From: Sphingomonas kaistensis
GTDB taxonomy: Bacteria; Pseudomonadota; Alphaproteobacteria; Sphingomonadales; Sphingomonadaceae
Reading direction: 5' to 3'
DNA length: 64,000 nt
NCBI RefSeq assembly: GCF_011927725.1
Contig: NZ_JAATJC010000001.1
Span: 1,309,001 to 1,373,000, forward strand
Shown: one piece after another, positions 8,035-18,314 of the stretch
Layout of the letters: each line of letters begins with the position of its first letter
Numbering within the stretch: position 1 is the stretch's first letter
Translations under genes and position numbers: made by a program
Notes under the pieces: model-generated
Told to the model about the DNA's origin: nothing
Seen by the model: the letters and a program-made list of their open reading frames with translations, nothing else
Databases searched by the model: none

Positions 8035-9429
8035 ATGACCGTCGCCACCTTTCTCGACACCCTTCAGGCGCGCATCCCGGCAAACGCGATCGTGACCGAC
8101 GCCGACGCCATCGCACCGTGGCTGACCGACTGGCGCGGGCGCTGGACGGGAGCCTCCCCGGCCTTGCTGCAGCCTTCCACCACGGCCGACGTCGCCGCAA
8201 TCGTCCAGGCGGCGAAGGCGCATGGGGTCGCGCTGGTCCCGCAGGGCGGCAACAGCTCAATGGTCGGCGGCGCCACGCCTCCGGCCGATGGGTCGGCCGT
8301 GCTGCTGTCGCTGCGGCGCATGAACTGCATCCGTGCGCTCGGCCCCGATCATGCGGTGGTCGAGGCGGGCGTGATCCTGGAAACGCTCCAGAACGCCGCG
8401 GCGGAGGAGGGCGCGCGCTTCCCGCTCGACCTTGGCGCGCGGGGGTCGGCGACGGTCGGTGGACTGGCCTCCACCAATGCCGGGGGAACCCAGGTGCTTC
8501 GCTTCGGGACCATGCGCGCGCAGGTGCTCGGCATGGAAGCGGTGCTGTCTGGCGGACTGATCCACGACAGCCTGTCCGGCCTCAAGAAGGACAATCGCGG
8601 GGTCAGCCTCGACCATCTGCTGATCGGGGCCGAGGGGACGCTTGGCGTCATCACCGCGCTTCGGCTGCGGCTGGTGCCGGGGAAAGTGCAGCGGGCGGCG
8701 GCGTGGATCGGACTCGACGATCCGCACCAGGCGCTGGCGCTGCTGCGGCGGCTCGAGGCGGCGACCGACAGGATCGAGGCGTTTGAGCTGATCCCGGATG
8801 CAAGCCTGCAGCGGGTCCTGCGCCACATCCCGCAGACCCGCGCGCCGCTGGCCGGTTCGTGGCCGTGGCACGTGCTGGTGGAAGCGGTCGTCAGCGCCGC
8901 CGACGAGCCGCCGCAGCAGCTGCTCGAACAGTTGCTCGGCGATGCGCCCATCGGTGACGCGGTGATCGCGCAGAGCGACGCGCATACCGAAGCCATGTGG
9001 CGCATCCGTCATTCGATCTCGGAGGCCGAGCGCACCGACGGCCCCGCCGCCCAGCACGACATCTCGCTTCCGATCGACCATGTTCCGGCATTCCTGACCG
9101 AGGAAGCGCGGCTGATCGAACGGCGCTTTTCCGGCACCGAGGCGACCGGCTACGGCCACCTTGGCGACGGCAATGTCCACTTTCACGTCCGTGCTGCCGC
9201 CGGTGCGCCGCGGGACTGGGCCGATGGACCGGAGGGCAAGGCGGTCAGCGCATTGGTCCACGACCTCGTCACCCGGGCGGGCGGGTCGATCTCTGCCGAA
9301 CATGGCATCGGCCAGATGAAAAAGGACGAGCTTGCCCGCCTTGCCTCGCCGGCGCGGATGCAGGCGCTGCGCGCGATCAAGTCGGCGATGGACCCCCACG
9401 GGATCTTCAATCCCGGCAAGCTGGTCTGA
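8035..9429 (+). CDS. FAD-linked oxidase, D-2-hydroxyacid dehydrogenase type
   Basis: A 464-aa flavoprotein of the GlcD/D-lactate/D-2-hydroxyglutarate dehydrogenase family. The FAD-binding PCMH domain covers about residues 30-220, with PQGGNSSMVGG and the block GSATVGGLASTNAGGTQVLRFG. The C-terminal domain holds GHLGDGNVHFHV and AEHGIGQMKKDEL, which carry substrate- and metal-contact histidines in the family. It oxidises a 2-hydroxyacid and passes electrons to an acceptor; the exact substrate cannot be told from sequence. The ATG at 8035 is preferred over the longer open frame because residues before it are low-complexity and Pro/Arg-rich. Confidence 0.85.
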   Translation: MTVATFLDTLQARIPANAIVTDADAIAPWLTDWRGRWTGASPALLQPSTTADVAAIVQAAKAHGVALVPQGGNSSMVGGATPPADGSAVLLSLRRMNCIRALGPDHAVVEAGVILETLQNAAAEEGARFPLDLGARGSATVGGLASTNAGGTQVLRFGTMRAQVLGMEAVLSGGLIHDSLSGLKKDNRGVSLDHLLIGAEGTLGVITALRLRLVPGKVQRAAAWIGLDDPHQALALLRRLEAATDRIEAFELIPDASLQRVLRHIPQTRAPLAGSWPWHVLVEAVVSAADEPPQQLLEQLLGDAPIGDAVIAQSDAHTEAMWRIRHSISEAERTDGPAAQHDISLPIDHVPAFLTEEARLIERRFSGTEATGYGHLGDGNVHFHVRAAAGAPRDWADGPEGKAVSALVHDLVTRAGGSISAEHGIGQMKKDELARLASPARMQALRAIKSAMDPHGIFNPGKLV

Positions 9430-9471
9430 AGGACCGTAGGAACAGGCGCAGCGGCGGCCCGTTGCGGGGGC

Positions 9472-12400
9472 ATGGCCAGGGGCGACGAAAAGACAAAGGC
9501 AGCCGAACTCGAAATCGGCGAAGTGGTAGCGGCGCTGCTGACGGCGGAGGCGTCGCGGCTGCTGTTCCTCGCCCGCGACGAGGTCAGGGCCGACAGCATC
9601 GCCCGCGCCGCCACGCAGGGGGCGGGCGACCGGCTGGTGCTTCACCTGCCGGCGTCGGACGTACTGCCCGGCGACGATGCACCGACCTCGGCCAGCATCT
9701 CGGGGCAGCGGACGGCCGCGCTGCGCCACCTCGCCGAAGCGCTGGGCGAGGGGCGCCGGGTCCTGCTGGTCAGCAGCGGGGAAGCCGCCGGACGCCTGCT
9801 CGCGCCTCCCTCGGCCTATTCCGCCAAGCCCCCGATGCTCCGCCCCGGCGAACCGCTCGACCTCGAAAGCTTCTCCGAGACTGCCCGCGCACTTGGCTAT
9901 CAGGACGACGACCGGGTCGATGAACCCGGCGAAGTGGCCGTGCGCGGAAGCGTCGCCGACCTGTATCCCGGCGATCGCCAGCAACCCGTCAGGATCGAGG
10001 TCGTCGACGGAGCGATAGCCGCCATCCGCAGCTTCGATCCGCTGACCCAACTGACCTGCGACGAACTGGAACGGGTGGAGGTCGGAATCGTCGCCGAACC
10101 ACGCGTCGCCGAGGGGGTCACGCTGGCCGACCATCTCCCGGGCGCCGTCCTTGCGCAGGACCCCGGCGCCGATGGCCGCCGCAAGCTGTTCCTCGCGCTT
10201 GCGGCCGACACCGCCAGGCGCCGCCCGGCCCGTGCCACCGCCGACATCTGCGACGAAAAGCGCTGGCAGGACGCCATCGCCAGTTTCGACACGATCGACC
10301 TCGCCAAGGGCCAGCAGGAGGCGCCGCCGCGTTTCGTCGAACAGCGCGCTCCCGAACGGGCCTTTGTCCGCTTTGCCAAGGCGGTGCTCAGCGAGGGACG
10401 GATCGTCGCCATTCTCGGCTCGGCACGTGACGTCCGCTTCCTCTGCCCGCGGGTCGCGCGTGCGCTCAAGACCGAGGTCGATTGCGTCGACAGCTGGAAC
10501 GAGGTGGTGGCGGCATCGCCCGGCTCGGTCGTCGCGCTGACGATGGCGGTGCCGCGCGGCTTTACCCACGGCCAGCTGGTCGCGATCGCGGCGGGTGACC
10601 TCATCGGCTCGCGCGCGGTGCAGGAGGCCGGAGCGGCGTCGGTCCCGGGCGAACTGTTCGCGGCACCCGAAATCCGCCCCGGCGACATCGTCATCCACGA
10701 GGATCACGGACTGGCCGCCGTCACCGGCCTGACCGAATTGCCGGAGGATGGCGGCGACGCGATCGTGCTGCGCTTCGCCGGCGACGCACGCCGGTTGGTG
10801 CCGGTCGCCGACGCCGGAAAGCTGTGGCGCTACGGTTCGGACGAAGACAGCGTCACGCTCGACAAGCTCGACGGCTCGTCGTGGGAAAAGCGGCGCGGCG
10901 AAGTGCTGGCCGCCGTTGCCGAAACCGCGCGTGGGCTGGTCGCGCTGGCGGCCGAGCGGGCAGAAGCGGAGGCCCCTGCGATCGAGCCCGATGCCGCCCG
11001 CTTCGAACAACTGGTGGCAAGCTTCCCCTTCACCGAAACCGCCGACCAGCAAAAAGCCATCTCGGCAATCCGCAGCGACCTGGCGTCGGCCCGGCCGATG
11101 GACCGGCTGGTCGTCGGCGACGTCGGCTTCGGCAAGACCGAGGTCGCGTTGCGCGCGGCGGCGATGGCGGTGTTCGCGGGCAAGCAGGTCGCGATGGCAG
11201 CGCCGACCACGGTGCTTGCGCGCCAGCATCTCGAAACCTTCCGTTCGCGCTTCGGCGAACTCGGCATCGAGGTGGCGATGCTGTCGCGGCTGGTGTCGCC
11301 GGCCGACAAGAAGAAGGTCCTCGCCGGCCTTGCCGACGGAAGCATCGCGATCGTGGTCGGGACCGGAGCCGTCGCGGGCAAGGGCGCGGTCTACAAAAAC
11401 CTCGGCCTCGTCATCATCGACGAGGAGCAGCGCTTCGGCGCCAAGGACAAGGACAAGTTGCGCGGGCTTGGCGCGCCGCATGCGCTGAGCCTCACCGCCA
11501 CCCCGATCCCGCGCACGCTGCAGTCGGCGCTGGTCGGGCTTCAGCCAGTCAGCATCCTCGCCACGCCCCCGGCCCGGCGTCAGCCGATCAGGACTGAGGT
11601 CGGCGGGCTGGACGAGGCCAAGCTGCGCACCGCGCTGATGCGGGAGCGCTCGCGCGGCGGCCAGAGCTTCGTGGTCGTGCCCCGTATCGAGGACATGGAC
11701 CCGCTTGGCGACACGCTCGCCCGGCTGGTGCCCGAACTGTCGGTGGTCCGCGCGCACGGCAAGATGCCGGCGGCCGAGATCGACGAATCGATGGTCGGCT
11801 TCGCCAGCGGCGACGGCGACGTGCTGCTCGCGACCAACATCATCGAGGCGGGCCTCGACGTGCCGCGCGCCAACACCATGGTGGTCATGCGGGCGGAGAA
11901 TTTCGGTCTTGCGCAGTTGCACCAGCTTCGCGGCCGGGTCGGGCGCGGTGCTCGGCGCGGGCATATCCTGCTGATGACCGGCAAGGCCGACATTCCCAAG
12001 CGCACGCTCGACCGCCTCAACACGCTTGCGGCGTTCGACCGGCTCGGCGCGGGCTTCGCCATCAGCGCGCGCGACCTCGACCTGCGCGGGGCAGGGGACC
12101 TGCTCGGCGAAGAACAGTCGGGCCACCTCAAGCTGATCGGGATCGACCTTTACCAGAACCTGCTGGGCAAGGCCCTGCGCCATGCCCGCGGGGAGGACGT
12201 CAGCACGCCCGAGCCCGAGCTTCGGCTCGACACCGCCGGGCAGCTTCCCGCCGAGTGGATCCCGGAGGAGGAAGTCCGCCTCGCGCTGTACCTCAGGCTT
12301 GCACGCCTCGAGGACAGCCCCGGTCTCGACTCCCTGCGGGCCGAGATGGCCGACCGCTTCGGGGAATTGCCCGAGGAAGCCGAGGCGCTGCTTGCGTCGG

Positions 12401-12612
12401 CGCAGGTGCGGAATCTGGCGCGGGCGGCCGGCGTGCGGCGGATCGACGCCGGGCCGGCAGCGATTGCTATCACGCCGGCCGATGCCGCGGCCGACGTCCC
12501 CGAGCCGCTGGAAGGCAAGGACGGACGCTGGCTACTCCGCCCGCAGGGCGAGCGGCCGTCGGAACGGCTGGTCGAGCTGGAAGCAGTGCTTGCCGAGCTG
12601 GCGGGAGACTAG
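9472..12612 (+). CDS. mfd: Mfd-family helicase (transcription-repair coupling factor or divergent paralogue)
   Basis: A 1046-aa protein with the Mfd domain order: UvrB-like N-terminal region, a CarD-like RNA-polymerase-interaction domain (GDIVIHEDHGLAAVTGL near residue 405), a superfamily 2 helicase with Walker A GDVGFGKTEVALRA and DEEQRFG, a second RecA domain with ATNIIEAGLDVPRAN and QLRGRVGRG, and a D7-like C-terminus. Mfd displaces stalled RNA polymerase and recruits UvrA. The protein is about 100 aa shorter than usual. Several motifs deviate from the norm (GTGAVAGKG for the usual GTHxLL, PARRQPIRT). It may therefore be a second, divergent Mfd-like protein rather than the canonical one; a genome-wide check would tell. 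Confidence 0.75.
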   Translation: MARGDEKTKAAELEIGEVVAALLTAEASRLLFLARDEVRADSIARAATQGAGDRLVLHLPASDVLPGDDAPTSASISGQRTAALRHLAEALGEGRRVLLVSSGEAAGRLLAPPSAYSAKPPMLRPGEPLDLESFSETARALGYQDDDRVDEPGEVAVRGSVADLYPGDRQQPVRIEVVDGAIAAIRSFDPLTQLTCDELERVEVGIVAEPRVAEGVTLADHLPGAVLAQDPGADGRRKLFLALAADTARRRPARATADICDEKRWQDAIASFDTIDLAKGQQEAPPRFVEQRAPERAFVRFAKAVLSEGRIVAILGSARDVRFLCPRVARALKTEVDCVDSWNEVVAASPGSVVALTMAVPRGFTHGQLVAIAAGDLIGSRAVQEAGAASVPGELFAAPEIRPGDIVIHEDHGLAAVTGLTELPEDGGDAIVLRFAGDARRLVPVADAGKLWRYGSDEDSVTLDKLDGSSWEKRRGEVLAAVAETARGLVALAAERAEAEAPAIEPDAARFEQLVASFPFTETADQQKAISAIRSDLASARPMDRLVVGDVGFGKTEVALRAAAMAVFAGKQVAMAAPTTVLARQHLETFRSRFGELGIEVAMLSRLVSPADKKKVLAGLADGSIAIVVGTGAVAGKGAVYKNLGLVIIDEEQRFGAKDKDKLRGLGAPHALSLTATPIPRTLQSALVGLQPVSILATPPARRQPIRTEVGGLDEAKLRTALMRERSRGGQSFVVVPRIEDMDPLGDTLARLVPELSVVRAHGKMPAAEIDESMVGFASGDGDVLLATNIIEAGLDVPRANTMVVMRAENFGLAQLHQLRGRVGRGARRGHILLMTGKADIPKRTLDRLNTLAAFDRLGAGFAISARDLDLRGAGDLLGEEQSGHLKLIGIDLYQNLLGKALRHARGEDVSTPEPELRLDTAGQLPAEWIPEEEVRLALYLRLARLEDSPGLDSLRAEMADRFGELPEEAEALLASAQVRNLARAAGVRRIDAGPAAIAITPADAAADVPEPLEGKDGRWLLRPQGERPSERLVELEAVLAELAGD

Positions 12613-13967
12613 TCGGCGACGGCGGGGTGCGCGGACGTCTCGTCATCGCGCTTGCCGTAGCCGCGGTTGAAGAACAGCGCGCCCAGCGTGCAGATGACAC
12701 CCGACAGCAGGTATAGTCCGACGGCCCACAGGCCGACCCGTGCAGTCAGCCACAATGCGACCAGCGGGGCGAAGCCGGCCCCGATGAACCAGGCCGAGTT
12801 GGAGACGATCGCCGCACCGGTGTAGCGATATTGCTGGCGAAAGCTCGAGTTCACGGCGCCCGCCGCCTGGCCGAAGGCGAGGCCGAGCAGGACAAAACCG
12901 AGCAGCAGGTACAGCCCCTCGCCAAACTGGCCGAAGCCGAGCAGCATCGGAGCGAAGCAGAAGGTCCCGATCAGGGCCGCCGAGACGCCGAGCACCGCGC
13001 GGCGGCCGACCTTGTCGGCAAGGATGCCCGACAGCAGGATGGCCATCACGAACACCATCGCTCCAAGCGCTTCGATCAACAGGAAGCGGACCGGGCTGTC
13101 GGTGGTGAACAGCTGGCTGTAGGACAGCGGAAACACCGCCACGAGGTGGAATAGCGCAAAGCTCGCCAGCGGCGCGAAGGCGCCGAGCAGGATCGTCCGC
13201 CATTCCGCGAACAGCGTTTCGAACGGGGGCGAGGGCTGCAGTTCGCGGCTATCGAACAGGCGCTTGAATTCGGGGGTGGCGACGATCCGCAGCCGGGCGA
13301 ACAGCGCGACGATGTTGAGAGCCAGCGCGACGAAGAAGGGATAGCGCCAGCCCCAGCGGAGGAAGTCGGCGGTTTCCAGCAGCGCGAGGAAGTAGGCGAA
13401 CAGCACGCAGGCCAGCGCGAGGCCGAGCGGCGCGCCGAGCTGCGGGATCATCGAATACCAGCCACGCTTCTCCTGCGGCGCGTTGAGCGCAAGCAGCGAA
13501 GGCAGGCCGTCCCACGCGCCTCCGAGCGCAACGCCCTGGAGCAGCCGGAACAGGCCGAGCAGCCACGCACTCGTCGCGCCGACCTGCGCATGGGAGGGAA
13601 GCAGGGCGATCGCCATGGTCGACCCACCGAGCAGGAACAGCGCGATTGTCAGCTTCACCCCGCGCCCGTGGTGCTGGTCGATGTAGGTGAACAGGAAGGT
13701 GCCGAGCGGGCGGCCGAAGAAGGCCAGGCTGAACAGCGCAAAGCTGGCGAGCGTCCCTTCGAGCGGGTCGAGATACGGGAAGACGAAGGCCGGGAACACC
13801 AGCACCGAAGCGATGGCATAGACGAAGAAATCGAAGAATTCGGTGGTCCGGCCGATGATCACCCCGATCGCAATCTCGCCCGGCCGGACCTCGCCATGCT
13901 TGGCGTTGATCGCCTGGGCGTCACGTTCCAGCGAGGTGGAGGAAGCACTGTCGGCGGCGGTCGTCAT
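12609..13967 (-). CDS. MFS transporter, metabolite:H+ symporter (MHS) type
   Basis: An inner-membrane carrier of about 452 aa with twelve predicted membrane segments. The N-terminal motif GRTTEFFDFFVYAIASVLVFP corresponds to the GxxxEWYDF signature of metabolite:H+ symporters (citrate, proline/betaine and shikimate carriers). FGRPLGTFLFTYIDQHHGRG and LADKVGRRAVLG match the loops between segments 2-3 and 8-9. Substrate unknown. The start MTTAADSASS is chosen because the upstream in-frame residues look non-coding. Its stop shares a CTAG with the convergent mfd gene, and it is divergent from cyoA. Confidence 0.85.
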   Translation of the reverse strand: MTTAADSASSTSLERDAQAINAKHGEVRPGEIAIGVIIGRTTEFFDFFVYAIASVLVFPAFVFPYLDPLEGTLASFALFSLAFFGRPLGTFLFTYIDQHHGRGVKLTIALFLLGGSTMAIALLPSHAQVGATSAWLLGLFRLLQGVALGGAWDGLPSLLALNAPQEKRGWYSMIPQLGAPLGLALACVLFAYFLALLETADFLRWGWRYPFFVALALNIVALFARLRIVATPEFKRLFDSRELQPSPPFETLFAEWRTILLGAFAPLASFALFHLVAVFPLSYSQLFTTDSPVRFLLIEALGAMVFVMAILLSGILADKVGRRAVLGVSAALIGTFCFAPMLLGFGQFGEGLYLLLGFVLLGLAFGQAAGAVNSSFRQQYRYTGAAIVSNSAWFIGAGFAPLVALWLTARVGLWAVGLYLLSGVICTLGALFFNRGYGKRDDETSAHPAVAD

Positions 13968-14056
13968 CTCGGCTCGATTTCTTTCGCTCGGGGGCCGCAT
14001 CACGCACGCGGCTCCGCCCCGGTTATTCCCTATGCCCGCAAAGGGAGCGGCGCGGG

Positions 14057-14075
14057 ATTGGACATTTTGTCCAAT
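14057..14075. promoter_or_regulatory. perfect dyad upstream of cyoA
   Basis: ATTGGACA-TTT-TGTCCAAT, an 8-bp perfect inverted repeat with a 3-bp centre, lies 37 bp before cyoA in the divergent gap to the MHS transporter. It is probably an operator for the quinol oxidase operon. The half-site TGTCCAA also occurs in a PpsR site at 28740, but in a different arrangement. Confidence 0.55.
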
Positions 14076-14111
14076 GTCGCAGCGCCCCCGGCGGGCCTAT
14101 CCCGCTGCATC

Positions 14112-15221
14112 ATGAAGCCGAGGTCCCTTTTCCTGTCAGCGCGAACCTTTGTCCCACTGGTCGCGGCGTTGCTGCTTGCGGGCTGCTCGCATGCGGTGTT
14201 CGACCCGGCCGGCACCATCGCCCGCCAGCAGCGCGACCTGATCGTCATCTCGACCGGTTTGATGCTGCTGATCATCGTTCCCGTCATGGTGCTGATCGTG
14301 GTCTTCGCCTGGCGCTATCGCAAGGGCAAGGGCGGCACCTACGACCCGCATTTCGACCATTCGACCACGCTGGAACTGGCGATCTGGTCGGCCCCGCTGC
14401 TGATCATCATCGCACTTGGCGCGCTGACCTGGTCGAGCACGCACCTGCTCGATCCGTTCCGCCCGCTCGACCGCAAGGCGACCGCGCTTGAGGGGCAGGT
14501 CGCTGACAGCCAGGCGCTTCGGGTGCAGGTGGTGTCGCTCGACTGGAAGTGGCTGTTCATCTATCCGGACCTCGGCATCGCCACGGTCAACGACCTCGTC
14601 CTGCCGCTCAACCGCGAAGTGCGGTTCGAGATCACCTCGTCGAACATGATGAACACCTTCTACGCGCCCACGATGGCCGGGATGATCTACGCCATGCCGG
14701 GGATGCAGAGCACGCTTCACGCGGCGCTCGACCGGCCGGTGGACAGTACCGGTTACTCGGGCAACTACAGCGGCGCCGGCTTCTCGGGCATGCGTTTCCG
14801 CATCCGCGGCGTTCCGGAACAGCAGTTTGCCGGGTGGGTGAACGGGGCCCGGGCAAGCGGCCGGACGCTCGACATCGCCAGCTTTCGCCAGCTCCTGAAG
14901 CCGAGCGAAAAGGTGCCGTCGATGCTGTTCGCAGTAGGCGACAAGGACCTCTATCGCCGCATCCTCGAACGCTGCGTCGAGCCCGGCCAGCCCTGCATGG
15001 GCGACGTCATGCGCAAGGACATGGGGCATGGCGGTACTGGCCACGGCGCGATGCCGCCCGGACGCGGGTCGGTCCCGCCGCCCGGCGACAAGCCCGAGGG
15101 CGCGCTGTTCAAGTCGAACGACGAAAAGGGCACCGGCCCCAATGTCACCAAGCCCACCGACACGCGCAAGGCGCCCGGGACGACCAAGCCCGGCGACGAC
15201 GCCAATCGCAACATGACCTGA
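14112..15221 (+). CDS. cyoA: ubiquinol oxidase subunit II (cytochrome bo3)
   Basis: Subunit II of a quinol-oxidising heme-copper oxidase, 369 aa. A lipoprotein signal (LLLAGC, cysteine at about residue 25) is followed by two membrane helices and a periplasmic cupredoxin domain ([15 protein letters not shown], then [11 protein letters not shown] before it). The CuA ligands of cytochrome c oxidases are absent, as expected for a quinol oxidase. The last 65 or so residues form a Gly/Pro/Lys-rich tail with MGHGGTGHG that is longer than usual. First gene of an operon continuing through cyoBCD and surf1. Confidence 0.95.
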   Translation: MKPRSLFLSARTFVPLVAALLLAGCSHAVFDPAGTIARQQRDLIVISTGLMLLIIVPVMVLIVVFAWRYRKGKGGTYDPHFDHSTTLELAIWSAPLLIIIALGALTWSSTHLLDPFRPLDRKATALEGQVADSQALRVQVVSLDWKWLFIYPDLGIATVNDLVLPLNREVRFEITSSNMMNTFYAPTMAGMIYAMPGMQSTLHAALDRPVDSTGYSGNYSGAGFSGMRFRIRGVPEQQFAGWVNGARASGRTLDIASFRQLLKPSEKVPSMLFAVGDKDLYRRILERCVEPGQPCMGDVMRKDMGHGGTGHGAMPPGRGSVPPPGDKPEGALFKSNDEKGTGPNVTKPTDTRKAPGTTKPGDDANRNMT

Positions 15222-15243
15222 GCCAGGCGGAAAGCTGCACACC

Positions 15244-17292
15244 GTGTTTGACGCAAAGACCATCTTCGGCCGGCTGAGCTTGGAAAGCTTCCCGATCCAC
15301 GAGCCGATCCTGCTCGTCACCTTCGTGGTGGTGGCGCTAGGCGGGCTCGCGGTGCTGGCCGGAATCACCAAGTTCAAGCTGTGGGGCTATCTGTGGCGCG
15401 AGTGGTTAACCACTGTCGACCACAAGAAGATCGGCATCATGTACTTCATCCTGGGCATCGTCATGCTGCTGCGGGGATTTGCCGATGCGGTGATGATGCG
15501 CCTCCAGCAGGCGATGGCGTTCGGCGGGAGCGAGGGCTACCTCAACGCCCACCATTACGATCAGGTCTTCACCGCCCACGGCACGATCATGATCTTCTTC
15601 GTGGCGATCCCCTTGGTGTCGGGCGTCATCAACTTCGTCATGCCGCTGCAGATCGGCGCGCGCGACGTGGCCTTTCCCTATCTCAATTCGCTCAGCTTCT
15701 GGCTGACCGCGGCGGGCGCGGGTCTGGTGATGGTGTCGCTGTTCGTCGGCGAATTCTCGACCGCCGGCTGGCTCAATTACGTGCCGGTCGCCAACCTCCA
15801 GAATTCTCCGGGCGTCGGCCCCGACTATTATCTCTGGGCGCTGCAGATCGCGGGCGTGGGAACGACGCTGTCGGCGCTCAACATGGTGACAACCGTCATC
15901 AAGATGCGCGCGCCCGGCATGACCATGATGAAGATGCCGGTGTTCACCTGGACCGCCTTCTGCAGCCAGGTGCTTGCGGTCGCCATCTTCCCGGTCCTGA
16001 CCGGCGCCTTCGCGATGCTGATGCTCGACCGCTACGTCGGCACCAACTTCTTCACCAACGACCTTGGTGGCAACCCGATGATGTACTGGAACCTGGTGTG
16101 GCTGTGGGGCCATCCCGAGGTGTACGTCCTCATCCTGCCGGTGTTCGGAATCTATTCCGAGATCACCTCGACCTTCACCGGCAAGCGCCTGTTCGGCTAT
16201 TCGTCGATGGTCTACGCGACGGTGGTCATCACCATCTTGAGCTACCTCGTCTGGCTGCACCACTTCTTCACCATGGGGTCGGGGGCCAGCGTCAACAGCT
16301 TCTTCGGCATCGCGACGATGGTGATCGCCATCCCCACCGGGGCCAAGATATTCAACTGGCTGTTCACCATGTACCGGGGCGAGATCCGCTTCGAGCTGCC
16401 GATGATGTGGGTGGTGGCCTTCATGCTGACCTTCGTGGTCGGCGGCATGACGGGCGTTCTGCTCGCCGTGCCCCCGGCCGACTTCGTGCTGCACAACAGC
16501 CTGTTCCTGGTCGCCCACTTCCACAACGTGATCATCGGCGGCGTCGTGTTCGGGCTGTTCGCAGGGATCGAATACTGGTTCCCCAAGGCGTTCGGCTTCA
16601 AGCTCGACAAGTTCTGGGGCAAGGTCCACTTCTGGGGCTGGGTCATTGGCTACTGGGTGGCCTGGACGCCGATCTACATCGTCGGCCTGATGGGCACGAC
16701 GCGCCGGGTCCGGATGTTCGATGATCCCGCGCTCCAGCCTTATTTCATCATCGCCGCCATCGGCGCCGCCATCATCCTCGTCGGCATCCTCGCCCTCGTG
16801 ATCGGGCTGGTGGTGAGCTTCCGCAAGCGTGCCGAGCTCAAGGTCGGCAACGATCCGTGGGAGGGCCGAACGCTGGAATGGTCCACCACTTCGCCTCCGC
16901 CGGCCTACAATTTCGCCTTCACCCCGGTCGTCCACGACCTCGACGCCTGGTATGACATGAAGAGCCGCGGCTATGCCCGTCCGACCGACGGCTACCGGCC
17001 GGTGCACATGCCGCGCAACACCGGCACCGCGATCATCCAGGCCGGGCTCGCCGCGGCCCTCGGCTTCGGGATGATCTGGTACATCTGGTGGCTGGCCGCG
17101 GCGGCCTTTGTCGCGCTGGTCGCGATCACCGTGTGGCACAGCTTCGACTACCACCGCGATTACGATATCCCGGCCGAGGAAATCGCCCGCGTCGAGCGCG
17201 AGGAAATCTCCTTCCTCGACGTCAACTATGCGCCCGAGCCGGCGCTGCTGCCGACGCCCAGGCACGGCGCGGCCGCCCCGGCGGGAGCCTGA
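15244..17292 (+). CDS. cyoB: ubiquinol oxidase subunit I (GTG start)
   Basis: Catalytic subunit, 682 aa, reduces O2 to water and pumps protons. Ligands are visible: the low-spin heme histidine in [11 protein letters not shown], the His-Tyr pair of the active site in [12 protein letters not shown], CuB histidines in WLHHFFTMG, and the two heme histidines in [12 protein letters not shown]. The start GTG at 15244 gives [21 protein letters not shown], the family N-terminus. It is 22 bp after cyoA and 6 bp before cyoC. Confidence 0.97.
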   Translation: MFDAKTIFGRLSLESFPIHEPILLVTFVVVALGGLAVLAGITKFKLWGYLWREWLTTVDHKKIGIMYFILGIVMLLRGFADAVMMRLQQAMAFGGSEGYLNAHHYDQVFTAHGTIMIFFVAIPLVSGVINFVMPLQIGARDVAFPYLNSLSFWLTAAGAGLVMVSLFVGEFSTAGWLNYVPVANLQNSPGVGPDYYLWALQIAGVGTTLSALNMVTTVIKMRAPGMTMMKMPVFTWTAFCSQVLAVAIFPVLTGAFAMLMLDRYVGTNFFTNDLGGNPMMYWNLVWLWGHPEVYVLILPVFGIYSEITSTFTGKRLFGYSSMVYATVVITILSYLVWLHHFFTMGSGASVNSFFGIATMVIAIPTGAKIFNWLFTMYRGEIRFELPMMWVVAFMLTFVVGGMTGVLLAVPPADFVLHNSLFLVAHFHNVIIGGVVFGLFAGIEYWFPKAFGFKLDKFWGKVHFWGWVIGYWVAWTPIYIVGLMGTTRRVRMFDDPALQPYFIIAAIGAAIILVGILALVIGLVVSFRKRAELKVGNDPWEGRTLEWSTTSPPPAYNFAFTPVVHDLDAWYDMKSRGYARPTDGYRPVHMPRNTGTAIIQAGLAAALGFGMIWYIWWLAAAAFVALVAITVWHSFDYHRDYDIPAEEIARVEREEISFLDVNYAPEPALLPTPRHGAAAPAGA

Positions 17293-17298
17293 GGAACC

Positions 17299-17940
17299 AT
17301 GGCCACCATCGCATCCGAGGCGGTTCCCGACCGCGACACCTTCCACCTGATCGAGAAGGATTCGCACGACCATGGGCAGGCGCACGCCAGCCCGGTCCTG
17401 CTCGGCTTCTGGATCTACCTGATGAGCGACGCGCTGATCTTCGCCTCGCTGTTCGCCACCTACGGCGTGCTGTCGTCGAGCTTCGCCGGCGGCCCGGCCC
17501 CGCGCGATATCTTCGAGCTGGAACTGGTCGCGCTCAACACCGCGATCCTGCTGGTCTCCTCCATCACCTACGGCTTCGGCATGTTGGCGATGGATAAGGG
17601 CAGGGTACGGGCGGTCCAGGGCTGGCTGGCGCTCACCGCCCTGCTGGGCATGAGCTTCGTGTCGATCGAGCTGTATGAATTCGGCGTGCTGATCGGTGAA
17701 GGCGCGACGCCGCAGCGGTCGGGCTTCCTCAGCGCCTTCTTCACCCTGGTCGGCACCCACGGGCTGCACGTTACCGTCGGCATCATCTGGATCGGGATCA
17801 TGCTGGTCCAGGTCGGCAAGCACGGCCTCAATGTCGTTAACAAGCGCCGCCTGACCTGCCTCAGCATGTTCTGGCACTTCCTCGACGTCATCTGGATCGG
17901 CGTCTTCACCTTTGTCTACCTGATGGGGATGCTGCGATGA
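17299..17940 (+). CDS. cyoC: ubiquinol oxidase subunit III
   Basis: A 213-aa, five-helix subunit III. It matches CyoC in GFWIYLMSDALIFASLFATY, LELVALNTAILLVSS and FTLVGTHGLHVTVGIIW. Subunit III stabilises the oxidase and supports proton uptake. The stop overlaps the cyoD start as ATGA, so translation is coupled. Confidence 0.96.
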   Translation: MATIASEAVPDRDTFHLIEKDSHDHGQAHASPVLLGFWIYLMSDALIFASLFATYGVLSSSFAGGPAPRDIFELELVALNTAILLVSSITYGFGMLAMDKGRVRAVQGWLALTALLGMSFVSIELYEFGVLIGEGATPQRSGFLSAFFTLVGTHGLHVTVGIIWIGIMLVQVGKHGLNVVNKRRLTCLSMFWHFLDVIWIGVFTFVYLMGMLR

Positions 17941-18314
17941 GCGCCGCCAGCGACCACGATCAAGCCCATGGCTCGGAGCACGGCCACGGCTCGAAGAAGA
18001 GCTACCTGGTCGGCTTCGCGCTGTCGGGGATCCTGACCTTCATCCCCTTCTGGCTGGTGATGGCGCAGCCGATCGGGAATCCGGGACTGGTCGCGATCCT
18101 GATCATACTCTTCGCGGTGGCGCAGATCCTGGTCCACACCGTCTGCTTCCTCCACGTCAACACCAGCGGGGAGGGCGGCTGGACGCTGCTCGCCTACGTC
18201 TTTACCGCGGTGCTGCTGGTGATCACCATCGCCGGGTCGCTGTGGATCATGGTCCACCTCAACAGCAACATGATGCCCGGCATGATGAGCGGACAGGCCA
18301 GCAGCACCCCGTGA
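17937..18314 (+). CDS. cyoD: ubiquinol oxidase subunit IV
   Basis: A 125-aa, three-helix protein matching CyoD, which assists assembly of the CuB site in subunit I. The His-rich N-terminus (DHDQAHGSEHGHGSKKSY) precedes the first helix; HTVCFLHVNTSGEGGW is the family signature. It overlaps both cyoC (ATGA) and surf1 (GTGA). Confidence 0.95.
   Translation: MSAASDHDQAHGSEHGHGSKKSYLVGFALSGILTFIPFWLVMAQPIGNPGLVAILIILFAVAQILVHTVCFLHVNTSGEGGWTLLAYVFTAVLLVITIAGSLWIMVHLNSNMMPGMMSGQASSTP

Noticed and set aside
8257..12183. 1308-aa open frame on the minus strand
   Set aside because: It lies antisense to the FAD oxidase and mfd, which have clear domain matches. It is a high-GC shadow with Arg/Ala/Gly/His-rich, non-protein-like composition.
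15406..17877. 823-aa minus-strand open frame
   Set aside because: Antisense to cyoB and cyoC; Asp/His/Arg-rich shadow without domains.
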